Of a stretch of 64,000 nucleotides of DNA, positions 35,178 to 43,109 are shown piece after piece (position 1 is the stretch's first letter; each line of letters opens with the position of its first letter). The position numbers were made by a program, and so were the translations under genes. The stretch comes from [Clostridium] innocuum (GTDB taxonomy: Bacteria; Bacillota_I; Bacilli_A; Erysipelotrichales; Erysipelotrichaceae), in assembly GCA_012317185.1 (NCBI GenBank), contig CP048838.1, forward strand, positions 3,720,001 to 3,784,000, read 5' to 3'. The notes beneath the pieces are model-generated. The model saw only the letters and a program-made list of their open reading frames with translations. It was not told the DNA's origin and did not search any database.

Positions 35178-35687
35178 ATGCATCCCTTCTTTCCACCGCT
35201 AAGTATAGCATGTCTTTATAGTATATCACAAGACAGCTGCTGCTTTCACCTTGAAGCAAAGCCATGAATTTCTGCTTCGGTTCTCTCTTTCGGACGCTTC
35301 CTGCATGGTACGATACAGACTTTTCATCTGATATTTATGGATACGGTGATGTACATGTGCTGTATGAATCATTCAAGCTGCCTGGACAGGATGAAAAATT
35401 CTTTCGAATACATCACGCTTTCCTGCCCGACGGTATTTCTTTTTCGAGCATTCACCGCTCTTTCGTTTTGACATGCATACGAAAGCATCAAAAAAAATTT
35501 CTTTACTGACAGTGTGCAAGATCAAAAAAGGGAATGCAATACCACTGTAACCTATCAATGATATTTGAATACCCCTTTTTCAAACACCAGAACGTAAGGA
35601 AACCTCACAAAAAAAGCATCCTGCTTCTTTGCATACGCCTTGAAGCACAATGCTTATTGTCTGTTATATACATCTCTTTTTTGATGC
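35178..35687. other. intergenic region, including the promoter of the radical SAM gene
   Basis: On the minus strand TTGTGA and TATACT with an 18-bp spacer lie ~30-60 bases before the radical SAM start. The remaining ~400 bases hold only short frames without ribosome sites or family resemblance. Confidence 0.45.
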
Positions 35688-36668
35688 CTATGCCTCTTCG
35701 TCTTCAAACGGATAGCGCATTCCCCACTGTCTGCGTACTTCATCCATCAGGGCTACTACATCACTGGATAGCTTCAGGGTGCTGTTGTTCGCTGTTGCGC
35801 TGACGGCAGCCTCCATATCCCGTAGCTCATATACCAGTGCATCACTGCGTGTTCCCGCATCCAGTGTTTCTGTCCAGCCATCTCTTGTATAGCGAATCTG
35901 AAGGCTGTCTGCTCTTGGATATTCACGGATTTCCAGATATCCCTCTTCTCCGGCAACAATACCTACCTTTGGCAGCTTGGCCCGCATGGTTAACGTAACC
36001 GTAGCCATTTCATCTAGTGAATTGCGCAGGATGATACCGCTCATTTCATCCACACCTGTTTCAAAGGGAATCATATTCGTGAGAACGGTATCCGGCTGTG
36101 CATGCAGAAACCAGCGCACAAAGGATAACGCATAGGTACCGATATCCAAAAGGGCTCCTCCGGCAAGCTGCGGGGAAAAGAATCTGTTCGTGACATCGTA
36201 TTCCTTACAGCTCCCAAAATTAACCTGTATCATTTTCAGCTTACCGATTGCGCCCTGCTCAACCAGCTCTTTTGCTTTGGCAAACACCGGCATGTGAAAA
36301 ATTGTCATTGCCTCCATCAGAATCAGCTGCTTCTTTTGTGCCAGTGCCATTGCTTCCTGCAGCTGTCTGTGGTTTACTGTGATTGCCTTTTCGCAAAGTA
36401 CATGCTTGCCATGCTGCAAAGCGCGCATTATATAGTCATAATGGTAGGTATGCGGTGTTGCGATATAAATAATATCCACCTGCTCATCTGCAAGCAGGCT
36501 TTCAATATCGTAACAGTGCTCAACCGTATATGCACTTGCAAATGCCGTTACCTTCTCCATGTGACGTCCAGCGACGGCATAAATCGTACCATGCTCCTTC
36601 ATCAGTGCCTCGGCCATCTGTACAGCAATTGCGCCCTGACCAAGAATACCCCAGTTCCATTTTTTCAT
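35688..36668 (-). CDS. Gfo/Idh/MocA-family oxidoreductase
   Basis: A 326-residue NAD(P)-dependent dehydrogenase, likely acting on a sugar or cyclitol. The Rossmann motif is GILGQGAIAVQMAEALMKEH; VDIIYIATPHTYHYDYIMRA and HGKHVLCEKAITVN are the family landmarks, with EKA in place of the usual EKP; the C-terminal part has LLDIGTYALSFVRWF. GAAAGGGATGAG precedes the ATG. It is the last gene of the fruR-pfkB-rpiA operon, 76 bp after rpiA, so its substrate is probably tied to the sugar handled there. Confidence 0.9.
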   Translation of the reverse strand: MKKWNWGILGQGAIAVQMAEALMKEHGTIYAVAGRHMEKVTAFASAYTVEHCYDIESLLADEQVDIIYIATPHTYHYDYIMRALQHGKHVLCEKAITVNHRQLQEAMALAQKKQLILMEAMTIFHMPVFAKAKELVEQGAIGKLKMIQVNFGSCKEYDVTNRFFSPQLAGGALLDIGTYALSFVRWFLHAQPDTVLTNMIPFETGVDEMSGIILRNSLDEMATVTLTMRAKLPKVGIVAGEEGYLEIREYPRADSLQIRYTRDGWTETLDAGTRSDALVYELRDMEAAVSATANNSTLKLSSDVVALMDEVRRQWGMRYPFEDEEA

Positions 36669-36743
36669 ATTCTCATCCCTTTCCTGTTCACATTTTAAAT
36701 ACCCGCAGCATGCTGTGCAATACATGCAATCTGTTATTTCTTA

Positions 36744-37412
36744 TCAGACACTGCTTTTTTTCAATAGCGCAAAGCCCTGATCGCTAACAACCAGAATCGC
36801 GGTGACCTCTCTTGTCAGCAGGGATGTATCAACAACCCCCGCAATGCTTTTCAATGCATGATTCAGTTTCTTTGGATCCTCAACCTTATCAAACCATACA
36901 TCCGCCAGTACATTGCCATGATCACTCATTACAGCACCGTACTTTCCTTCCCCATGCTTACAGACAAAGCGGCCTTGCAGCTCCTCCACGCTGCGTTTCA
37001 CATAGGCTGTTGCATCCTCCAAAAGCTCCATGACAACCGGTACATGAAACTGCAGGGTGTCTGAAAGCTTGCTTTCATCAATCAGCAGCATATATTCCTC
37101 TGCCATATTGGCAATCAGCTTCTCCCGGACATGAATTCCGCCTCCGCTTTTCAGCGCATAAAATTGACGGTCTGCTTCATCACAGCCATCAAAGGCGATA
37201 TCCACATGGGATATCTGACGCAGCGGAAGAAGCGGCAGTCCCAGCTTTATACAAAGCGTTTCCGTTTCCAGAGACGGCGTTACGATTTGCACCTGCTTTC
37301 CGCTTTCCTTAACAAAGCGTGCAAGATGAGCGATAGTTGATCCCCCTCCCAAGCCGATTACCATGCCGTCCTGTATATATGCCAAGGCCTTTTGTGCACA
37401 ACGTTTTTTCAT
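36744..37412 (-). CDS. rpiA: ribose-5-phosphate isomerase A
   Basis: A 222-residue enzyme that interconverts ribose-5-phosphate and ribulose-5-phosphate. Landmarks are GLGGGSTIAHLARFV (phosphate loop), VDIAFDGCDEADRQFYALKS and GGGIHVREKLIANMAEEY, with the catalytic acid and Lys in DGCDEAD and KSGGG. The length is normal for RpiA. The ribosome site is AAAGGAG. Residues differ from the housekeeping consensus (DGCDEAD for DGADE), which may mean an operon-specific isomerase. It lies 51 bp after pfkB. Confidence 0.9.
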   Translation of the reverse strand: MKKRCAQKALAYIQDGMVIGLGGGSTIAHLARFVKESGKQVQIVTPSLETETLCIKLGLPLLPLRQISHVDIAFDGCDEADRQFYALKSGGGIHVREKLIANMAEEYMLLIDESKLSDTLQFHVPVVMELLEDATAYVKRSVEELQGRFVCKHGEGKYGAVMSDHGNVLADVWFDKVEDPKKLNHALKSIAGVVDTSLLTREVTAILVVSDQGFALLKKSSV

Positions 37413-37462
37413 AATGTTCTTATCTCCTTTTCCTGTATCTCAGGGCTTGTATCCCTCTGCCC

Positions 37463-38383
37463 TTAGCAGGCTTCCCGTTCCTTCAGCTGCACCAGCAGCT
37501 CTTCCACCGTTTTCCTGTCGGCAATTCCCTTGGAAAATGCACTGGCACTGCCACATGCTGTTCCATAACGCAGTGCCGCAGCATAGGACTGCTCACGCAA
37601 ATAACCGTATAGAAAGCCCGCAACCATGGAATCACCGGCACCGACGGAATTAACAACCTTTCCCCTGCAGGCCGGTGCATGATAAACCTCCTGTGTTTCA
37701 GTGAGCAGTAAAGCTCCCTGCTCCGCCATGGATACCAGCACATTGCGTGCACCCATCGCCTGCAGCTCCTTCGCATAGACAAGCAGATCCTCCCTGCTGG
37801 AAAGCTCTACCTCAAACATTTCCGCAAGCTCCTTATGATTGGGCTTGATCAGAAACGGATGATAGACAAGCGTGGACATCAGTGCTTCCTGCCTTGCATC
37901 CACACATACACGGATGCCGCTCCCCTGCAGATGCTGCATGATATCCGCATAGATATCCTGTGGAATACTGCCGGGTACATTCCCGGACAGCACCAGAATA
38001 TCATCCTTTTTCAATCGATCCAGCTTTTTTATAAGCTGCTCCAGATGCGTATAGCGAATCTGCGGTCCCTGTCCGTTGATTTCACTTTCCTCCTGCGCAT
38101 GCACCTTTACGTTGATTCTCGTAAAGCCCTGCTCCACCTTCAGAAAATCCGGCTGAATGCCCATGGCCGCAACCCCCTGTTCCAGTGCATCCCCTGTAAA
38201 GCCTGCGATAAAGCCCAATGCACAAGATTTCATCCCAAGCTGTGCCAGCATACTGGATACATTGATTCCCTTTCCCCCGAAGATCAGATCCTCCGCCTTG
38301 GTGCGCATAATTTCACCGGCTGTCAGCTCGTTTACTTCAACCACATAGTCAATTGAAGGATTTAATGTCACTGTATAGATCAT
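37463..38383 (-). CDS. PfkB-family sugar phosphate kinase (1-phosphofructokinase/tagatose-6-phosphate kinase type)
   Basis: A 306-residue kinase. MIYTVTLNPSIDYVVEV and IFGGKGINVSSMLAQLG are the N-terminal landmarks of FruK/LacC; the catalytic Asp is in VVNSVGAGDSMVAGFLYGYL. Such enzymes phosphorylate fructose-1-phosphate or tagatose-6-phosphate to the bisphosphate. The DeoR regulator directly upstream (4-base overlap) is the usual FruR-FruK arrangement. However, no fructose PTS gene follows; rpiA and a Gfo/Idh dehydrogenase do, so the substrate is open. Confidence 0.88.
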   Translation of the reverse strand: MIYTVTLNPSIDYVVEVNELTAGEIMRTKAEDLIFGGKGINVSSMLAQLGMKSCALGFIAGFTGDALEQGVAAMGIQPDFLKVEQGFTRINVKVHAQEESEINGQGPQIRYTHLEQLIKKLDRLKKDDILVLSGNVPGSIPQDIYADIMQHLQGSGIRVCVDARQEALMSTLVYHPFLIKPNHKELAEMFEVELSSREDLLVYAKELQAMGARNVLVSMAEQGALLLTETQEVYHAPACRGKVVNSVGAGDSMVAGFLYGYLREQSYAAALRYGTACGSASAFSKGIADRKTVEELLVQLKEREAC

Positions 38384-39129
38384 TCTTCTACCTCGATAAT
38401 ATCCGCTTCCTCCAGATATTCCTTCTCCACACCCTTGCCTGTGATGATCGTCGCATCACTGATATCCGCCGTCGTGATAGAGGTACAGGTTCCGAATTTA
38501 CCGGAATCCGCAAGCACATAGCACTTCTGCGCATGCTTCATCGCCTCCATCTTGACATACGCCTCATTGGTATCCGGTGTTGTAAAGCCGCTGTCCACCG
38601 TTATACCGTTGGTTCCGAAAAATGCCTTGTTGAAATTGTATTTCTGCAGGGAGGAAACAGCGCCGAGACCTACCACCGCTTCCGTTTTGCTTTTCAGCTC
38701 ACCGGCCAGCAGGAAGGTACGAAAGCCCTGCGCAGCCAGCCGTCTTCCATGCTCCAGCCCGTTTGTCACATAAATTGCTTCCTCTTCCTTCAGATATTCC
38801 ACCATGTGCAGGGTTGTGCTCCCGGCATCGATATACACAAAGTCATGCGCCTGAATCAGCGATGCGGCATAGCGTGCAATTCGCTTTTTCTCTTCCACAT
38901 GCTCCTCACTGCGCGCAGCCACCTCAGTTTCATATAACCCGTATTCCTTATGCAGCAGCGTTGCACCGCCATGTACCTTTTTCAGTTTTCCCATCTTATG
39001 CAGTGCCACCAGATCCCGCCGTATGGTGGATTCACTGATGGACAGTGCCTGTGTCAGTTCCAGAACCGTGACAGTTCTCTGCTTTTGCAGAATGGACAGA
39101 ATTGCCGCAAAGCGTTCTTCAGCAAGCAT
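38380..39129 (-). CDS. DeoR-family regulator (FruR-like)
   Basis: A 249-residue repressor. The helix-turn-helix is TVLELTQALSISESTIRRDL; the sensor domain has HDFVYIDAGSTTLHMVEYLK, AIYVTNGLEHGRRLAAQG and NKAFFGTNGITVDSGFTTPD. The second of two close ATGs fits GGAGG spacing. It is the first gene of the operon with pfkB, rpiA and the Gfo/Idh gene and has a near-consensus sigma-A promoter, so it probably represses its own operon until a sugar phosphate appears. Confidence 0.9.
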   Translation of the reverse strand: MLAEERFAAILSILQKQRTVTVLELTQALSISESTIRRDLVALHKMGKLKKVHGGATLLHKEYGLYETEVAARSEEHVEEKKRIARYAASLIQAHDFVYIDAGSTTLHMVEYLKEEEAIYVTNGLEHGRRLAAQGFRTFLLAGELKSKTEAVVGLGAVSSLQKYNFNKAFFGTNGITVDSGFTTPDTNEAYVKMEAMKHAQKCYVLADSGKFGTCTSITTADISDATIITGKGVEKEYLEEADIIEVEE

Positions 39130-39152
39130 CGTCATTCCTCCTCTTTGTTATA

Positions 39153-39181
39153 AGTATACGTTCTATAATCGCCATTGTCAA
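39153..39181 (-). promoter_or_regulatory. sigma-A promoter of the fruR-like operon
   Basis: Minus strand: TTGACA (39181-39176), 17-bp spacer, TATACT (39158-39153). The match to consensus is excellent, and the start codon lies about 20 bases downstream of the -10. Confidence 0.85.
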
Positions 39182-39451
39182 TCACATTCAGTCAAATTAT
39201 TGCAGGAATGTTTGACCGATTATGAAAATATCTGCAGGTTTTCTTGTCTGTAGCCCGCAACAGACATCCGGTAATCTCTGGCACACGTAGAAATATGACG
39301 CTGAAAAGAATAGACCGGGGTAGCATCCGCACTCAGTATGTGCATAGGTAACGACAGAAAAAAGAAGCAATCTCCTATGCATGCAGCAGGGGTATCTGCC
39401 TCTTCTGTCTTACTATCTGCTCTTGTTCATTGATAGCAATGGTTTTCAATA
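39182..39451. other. intergenic region between the fruR-like operon and the cellobiose-type PTS operon
   Basis: No gene, repeat or clear terminator is recognised in this stretch. Confidence 0.4.
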
Positions 39452-40363
39452 TTAACGATTTATGGAACGTGCCATACGGATGTAGGTATGACGTTTTCCC
39501 CTGATTGCGATACTGTAGGTCATCAGATTTTCAGGATTCATGCCGCCAACAGCAGCATCACCGATATGATGAAGGTCCGTACCAGCCATTTTACACATCA
39601 GGGCAATTTGTTCCATGGTTGATGCAGACGCACCTTCCTGAGATGTTCCAATGGCCGTCAGAGACAGCTTTCCAATGCTGTGGATATAGGTAATCATATC
39701 CTTTACAAATTCGAATGTGATACCAGGTACGGTACCGGGTGCCGGCAGCAGGATCACATCGGCTCCGGCGGAAGCAAAATCCTGAATTTGTTCTTTGCTG
39801 ATGATACTGCATCCTGCTTCCTCCTTCGATCCGGCAGCATGCATTTTGCCTGCCATAAGTATCATGTCATCTCCTGCTTCCATGCGGATGGCTGTAAGCG
39901 CCTGTATGATTGCATTGTTGTCGACACCGGTTCCCGGATTCCCCGTAAGCAAAATATAATCAAAGCCAAGCTCTTTTGCTTTTCTGACATTTTCGAGCGT
40001 GGCCAGCCGCCCAGCAGGCAACAGCTCACGTTCACTGAGCAATTCACCGCTGCCTACCGGTTCAAGATTCACTCCGATCAATCTTCCAGTATACGATTTC
40101 AGTTTCCGAATGATCTCATGAGCTTCCCCCTCGATTCCCGGAATGCTTGGTTTATTGCAATCAAAGGCGTTCAGCAACAGCATATCTGCACCGAAAGCAC
40201 AAGCAATCTCCGCATCGCTCACAGGAGCCAGCAGCTGCATTTGACCAAACAGAGACAATTCCTGAACCAGAATTCTTCCCTCGCTTGCCTCAATGGCTGC
40301 AAGGCGTTCCTCTTTACTCATTTTTTCAAGGTCAGAAGTATTGCAATCCAATAGTCTTTTCAT
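39452..40363 (-). CDS. PTS-operon TIM-barrel protein (DUF7916/PEP-mutase-like)
   Basis: A 303-residue protein (MKRLLDCNTSDLEKMSKEER) with barrel-like strands: DAEIACAFGADMLLLNAFDC, GRLIGVNLEPVG, GFDYILLTGNPGTGVDNNAI, AGADVILLPAPGTVPG and LTAIGTSQEGASASTMEQIA. This family recurs in lactose/cellobiose-type PTS operons and has been annotated variously as a HAD-like or PEP-mutase-like protein. No catalytic role is established. The start overlaps the EIIA stop. It is the last gene of the operon and may process the imported sugar phosphate. Confidence 0.7.
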   Translation of the reverse strand: MKRLLDCNTSDLEKMSKEERLAAIEASEGRILVQELSLFGQMQLLAPVSDAEIACAFGADMLLLNAFDCNKPSIPGIEGEAHEIIRKLKSYTGRLIGVNLEPVGSGELLSERELLPAGRLATLENVRKAKELGFDYILLTGNPGTGVDNNAIIQALTAIRMEAGDDMILMAGKMHAAGSKEEAGCSIISKEQIQDFASAGADVILLPAPGTVPGITFEFVKDMITYIHSIGKLSLTAIGTSQEGASASTMEQIALMCKMAGTDLHHIGDAAVGGMNPENLMTYSIAIRGKRHTYIRMARSINR

Positions 40364-40677
40364 TTTTCACTGATCTCCTTTCTAAGCAGTATCTGTTCTT
40401 CCACAAGATCCTTTGCAAGAACCGTAGTCATTACATGATCCTGTGCGTGCACCATCATAAAATTCAGAGTTACATCGCATGTTCCGGAACACTCCTGTGT
40501 GAGAATCTGATATTGCACCTGATGTGCATCATTTATTTTTTCATCACATTGCTGAATCATTTTTTCAGCAGCTTTAAAATCTTTTTTTCTGGCAGCTGCC
40601 AATGCCTCGAAAGCCATACTTTTTGCATCTCCGGCTAAAGAGATGAGTTTAAAAGCTAATTCTGTTGTTTTATCCAT
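40360..40677 (-). CDS. PTS lactose/cellobiose-type EIIA
   Basis: A 105-residue EIIA of the lactose/chitobiose family, an all-helical trimer. MDKTTELAFKLISLAGDAKS is the N-terminus, and the phosphorylated His lies in FMMVHAQDHVMTTVLAKDLV. It passes phosphate from HPr to the EIIB upstream. The start at 40677 overlaps the EIIC end; earlier in-frame Met codons would lie inside EIIC. Confidence 0.93.
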   Translation of the reverse strand: MDKTTELAFKLISLAGDAKSMAFEALAAARKKDFKAAEKMIQQCDEKINDAHQVQYQILTQECSGTCDVTLNFMMVHAQDHVMTTVLAKDLVEEQILLRKEISEK

Positions 40678-41968
40678 TGGGCTCTTCTTCCTCCTTCGGC
40701 AATAGCTGCCTTTCATAAATCTTCATAAACGGATACCAGATCAAACCATCGATTGCCATTAAACAAATGACCAGTATTCCCGCCTTCCAATCCATTGTTG
40801 AAAGAATAGCGGCGAAAGGTGCTGGGGCTGTCCACGGTGCATTTATATATGCAGGAGCTACAAGACCGATTGCAGTAACAACCCAGCCGATAATCGTATT
40901 CACCATGGGAACGATCGTAAACGGAATGATCATAATCGGGTTCAAAAAGATTGGAAGACCAAAGATCAATGGCTCATTTATATTGAAGATACTTGGTATG
41001 ACAGCAATTTTCCCCAGTTCCTTCATCTGTTTCGATTTACTCTTTAATAACATAAAGCACAGAATCAGCGTTGCTCCGGCTCCGCCGATACCGATATAGA
41101 AACTAAAGAACGGGTCTGTATAGATATTCGTAGCTTCCATTCCTTTCGCAATCATTTCAGCATTCGCCGTCGTATTCATTAAAGAGATCGGGTTAATGAT
41201 AGCCCCGACGATCGTAGTCGGATGCACACCGAATCCAAATAGAAATGATTCCAGACCAATAAGCAAAGTAATCATATACACGTTATCTACACTTGCCTTC
41301 ACATTGGCAAACATGGAAAAGAAGATGTCCGGTATCAGCTTCCCTGTTGTCACCTGACAAACCAAAGAAAGACCGAACAGGATGATAACTGCTATTCCAA
41401 AAGGAAATAAAGATGAAAAGCTGTCGGAAACAACAGGCGGAACCCCCTTCGGCATACGGATTGTCCAGCCCTTGTCATCTACAAAGCGCATAATTTCAAC
41501 AGAAATCAGCGCAACGAAAACGGATAGCAGGATACCCTGACTCTCCATCGCCGATGTCAGTATACTTCCGTCTTTGATTGGTGTAATAACCATGATATAG
41601 ATACAAACGGTTGATAATACATAGCTCAGTGGTTGCTTTTTATATGAGTTCGTTAATGAGTAGGCGGAAGCGATACAGATAAACAAAGACATGATTCCCA
41701 TAGATGCATGATAAGGTGCCATAATATATCCAGCATTTGCCTCTGCAAAATGAAGCCACGCTAAGAGAAACGAATCCAGGAATACGATACCGGTACTGAT
41801 ATCCGCAGTAAACGGCGGAGCAGCTATAATAAGAAACAGACTTCCGATGATGGTGAAAGGAATCGCTGAAACGATACCGTCCCGCACTGCAATAAAGTGT
41901 CTCTGACTTCCAAAGAATTGGGCAATCGGCATCAGCCGTGATTCCAGCTTTGCAAGGAGATTAGACAT
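40670..41968 (-). CDS. PTS lactose/cellobiose-type EIIC permease
   Basis: A 432-residue sugar permease with about ten membrane segments, for example AIPFTIIGSLFLIIAAPPF and ATLILCFMLLKSKSKQMKEL. The substrate-binding loop signature FNINEPLIFGLPIFLNPIMI is clear. The start MSNLLAKLESRLMPIAQFFG follows GAGGGGGG by 7 bases. With the adjacent EIIA and EIIB it forms a complete transporter, probably for a beta-linked disaccharide. No 6-phospho-beta-glucosidase is in the operon, so the substrate is uncertain. Confidence 0.93.
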   Translation of the reverse strand: MSNLLAKLESRLMPIAQFFGSQRHFIAVRDGIVSAIPFTIIGSLFLIIAAPPFTADISTGIVFLDSFLLAWLHFAEANAGYIMAPYHASMGIMSLFICIASAYSLTNSYKKQPLSYVLSTVCIYIMVITPIKDGSILTSAMESQGILLSVFVALISVEIMRFVDDKGWTIRMPKGVPPVVSDSFSSLFPFGIAVIILFGLSLVCQVTTGKLIPDIFFSMFANVKASVDNVYMITLLIGLESFLFGFGVHPTTIVGAIINPISLMNTTANAEMIAKGMEATNIYTDPFFSFYIGIGGAGATLILCFMLLKSKSKQMKELGKIAVIPSIFNINEPLIFGLPIFLNPIMIIPFTIVPMVNTIIGWVVTAIGLVAPAYINAPWTAPAPFAAILSTMDWKAGILVICLMAIDGLIWYPFMKIYERQLLPKEEEEPNG

Positions 41969-42269
41969 TCTGTATCCCCCCTCGCACCATGTCCATGATT
42001 TTCTTCCCGTTACATGTTCCATAAGCAAAGGAATCCAAAACCATGACACTAACTCCCAAAGGCGTGCAATAGCCTTCGATCATCTCTTTTTGATAGCGTA
42101 CCTGAGGTGCCAGCAATACCAGGTCATACTTCCCTGCCACCTCCTTAACATCCTGAGAAGATTTCGCCTCAATCGTCCAATTCTTCTCATTTTCCGTAAG
42201 CTCTTCTTTCATCGCATTCACTACAATGCTTGTGGAAGCTCCCATACCGCATACTAATAAAATATTCAT
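41961..42269 (-). CDS. PTS lactose/cellobiose-type EIIB
   Basis: A 102-residue EIIB, MNILLVCGMGASTSIVVNAM, with the phosphorylated Cys in VCGMGASTS near residue 8. YDLVLLAPQVRYQKEMIEGY is typical of the family. The start at 42269 follows AGGAGG; an earlier Met is 5 codons upstream. The stop overlaps the EIIC start, so translation is coupled. Confidence 0.93.
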   Translation of the reverse strand: MNILLVCGMGASTSIVVNAMKEELTENEKNWTIEAKSSQDVKEVAGKYDLVLLAPQVRYQKEMIEGYCTPLGVSVMVLDSFAYGTCNGKKIMDMVRGGIQNV

Positions 42270-42287
42270 AATACTCCTCCTCATTTT

Positions 42288-42902
42288 TCAATTTGATAAT
42301 CGTTTATAAAGCTTTGTCGCACTTACATGAGCCAGATCGATCAATGGTCCATACAAGAGCGTAGCGATCACTGTTCCATATCCCACAGGTCCTTTAAATA
42401 GAAATGCAAATATCAGTCCGATTCCTTCACATAGTAACATAGAAACTGAAATGCTGAAAGAATATCGGCGCTTTATACTGAGCATGAAATAGTCGATAGC
42501 CGCCGGGAGATAATTGGCAGTCAAATAAGTTCCGCATCCGATTGCTATCACAGCAACACCACACGCATAAACAATCGCAGAATGCCCTGTGAATAAAGCA
42601 GAAATATATGACAACCCATATGTAAATCCATCCACCATGGTTCCCATGGCAATCGAAATCAAAAAGCTTTCCAAATGAATGCGTTCCTTATTCAGCAGGG
42701 ATCCCAATATGATTTGACTGATTGATATCATTGTCATCCAGGTTCCGATACTGAAGCCAAAGCGATCATACAGTCCAATACTCACAGCATCCCATGAGCT
42801 CACACCGATATCTGCATAGATTGTAAGAGTGATACCCAAAGAAAACAGAAGAAGACCTATGACATAAAAGCTTACCCGAAGTAAGGTATTCCTACTTTTC
42901 AT
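42288..42902 (-). CDS. YczE/YitT-like integral membrane protein
   Basis: A 204-residue protein with five to six membrane helices: VSFYVIGLLLFSLGITLTIY, ADIGVSSWDAVSIGLYDRFG (the family signature GxxxWDAxxxG), IGTWMTMISISQIILGSLLN and IVYACGVAVIAIGCGTYLTA. This is the YczE (DUF6198) family, whose transported compound is unknown. It is the first gene of the PTS operon, 18 bp before EIIB. The start follows AAGGAG; an earlier Met 14 codons upstream has none. Confidence 0.8.
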   Translation of the reverse strand: MKSRNTLLRVSFYVIGLLLFSLGITLTIYADIGVSSWDAVSIGLYDRFGFSIGTWMTMISISQIILGSLLNKERIHLESFLISIAMGTMVDGFTYGLSYISALFTGHSAIVYACGVAVIAIGCGTYLTANYLPAAIDYFMLSIKRRYSFSISVSMLLCEGIGLIFAFLFKGPVGYGTVIATLLYGPLIDLAHVSATKLYKRLSN

Positions 42903-43081
42903 GATGTGTACTACTCCTTTGACTGTTGTACGGCCGGTACACATAAATTATGTCATTTTTACCGGTAAAGTAAATACCAGCCTGGTCCTTAATCTTGCGG
43001 ACAATCCTGAAAACACAGTTTTTCCTTAGCCTTATGGACAAATTTCATAAACCAATAGAACAGCGGATGCAACGGGTTATG

Positions 43082-43109
43082 ATATAATAAAGAAAAGGAG
43101 AGCAGAAAT
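43082..43109 (+). promoter_or_regulatory. -10 element and ribosome site of the PRD regulator
   Basis: TATAAT at 43082-43087 is followed by AAAAGGAGAG 8 bases before the ATG at 43110. No convincing -35 is seen, which fits a weak or activated promoter. The operon start on the other strand lies ~200 bp away. Confidence 0.5.
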
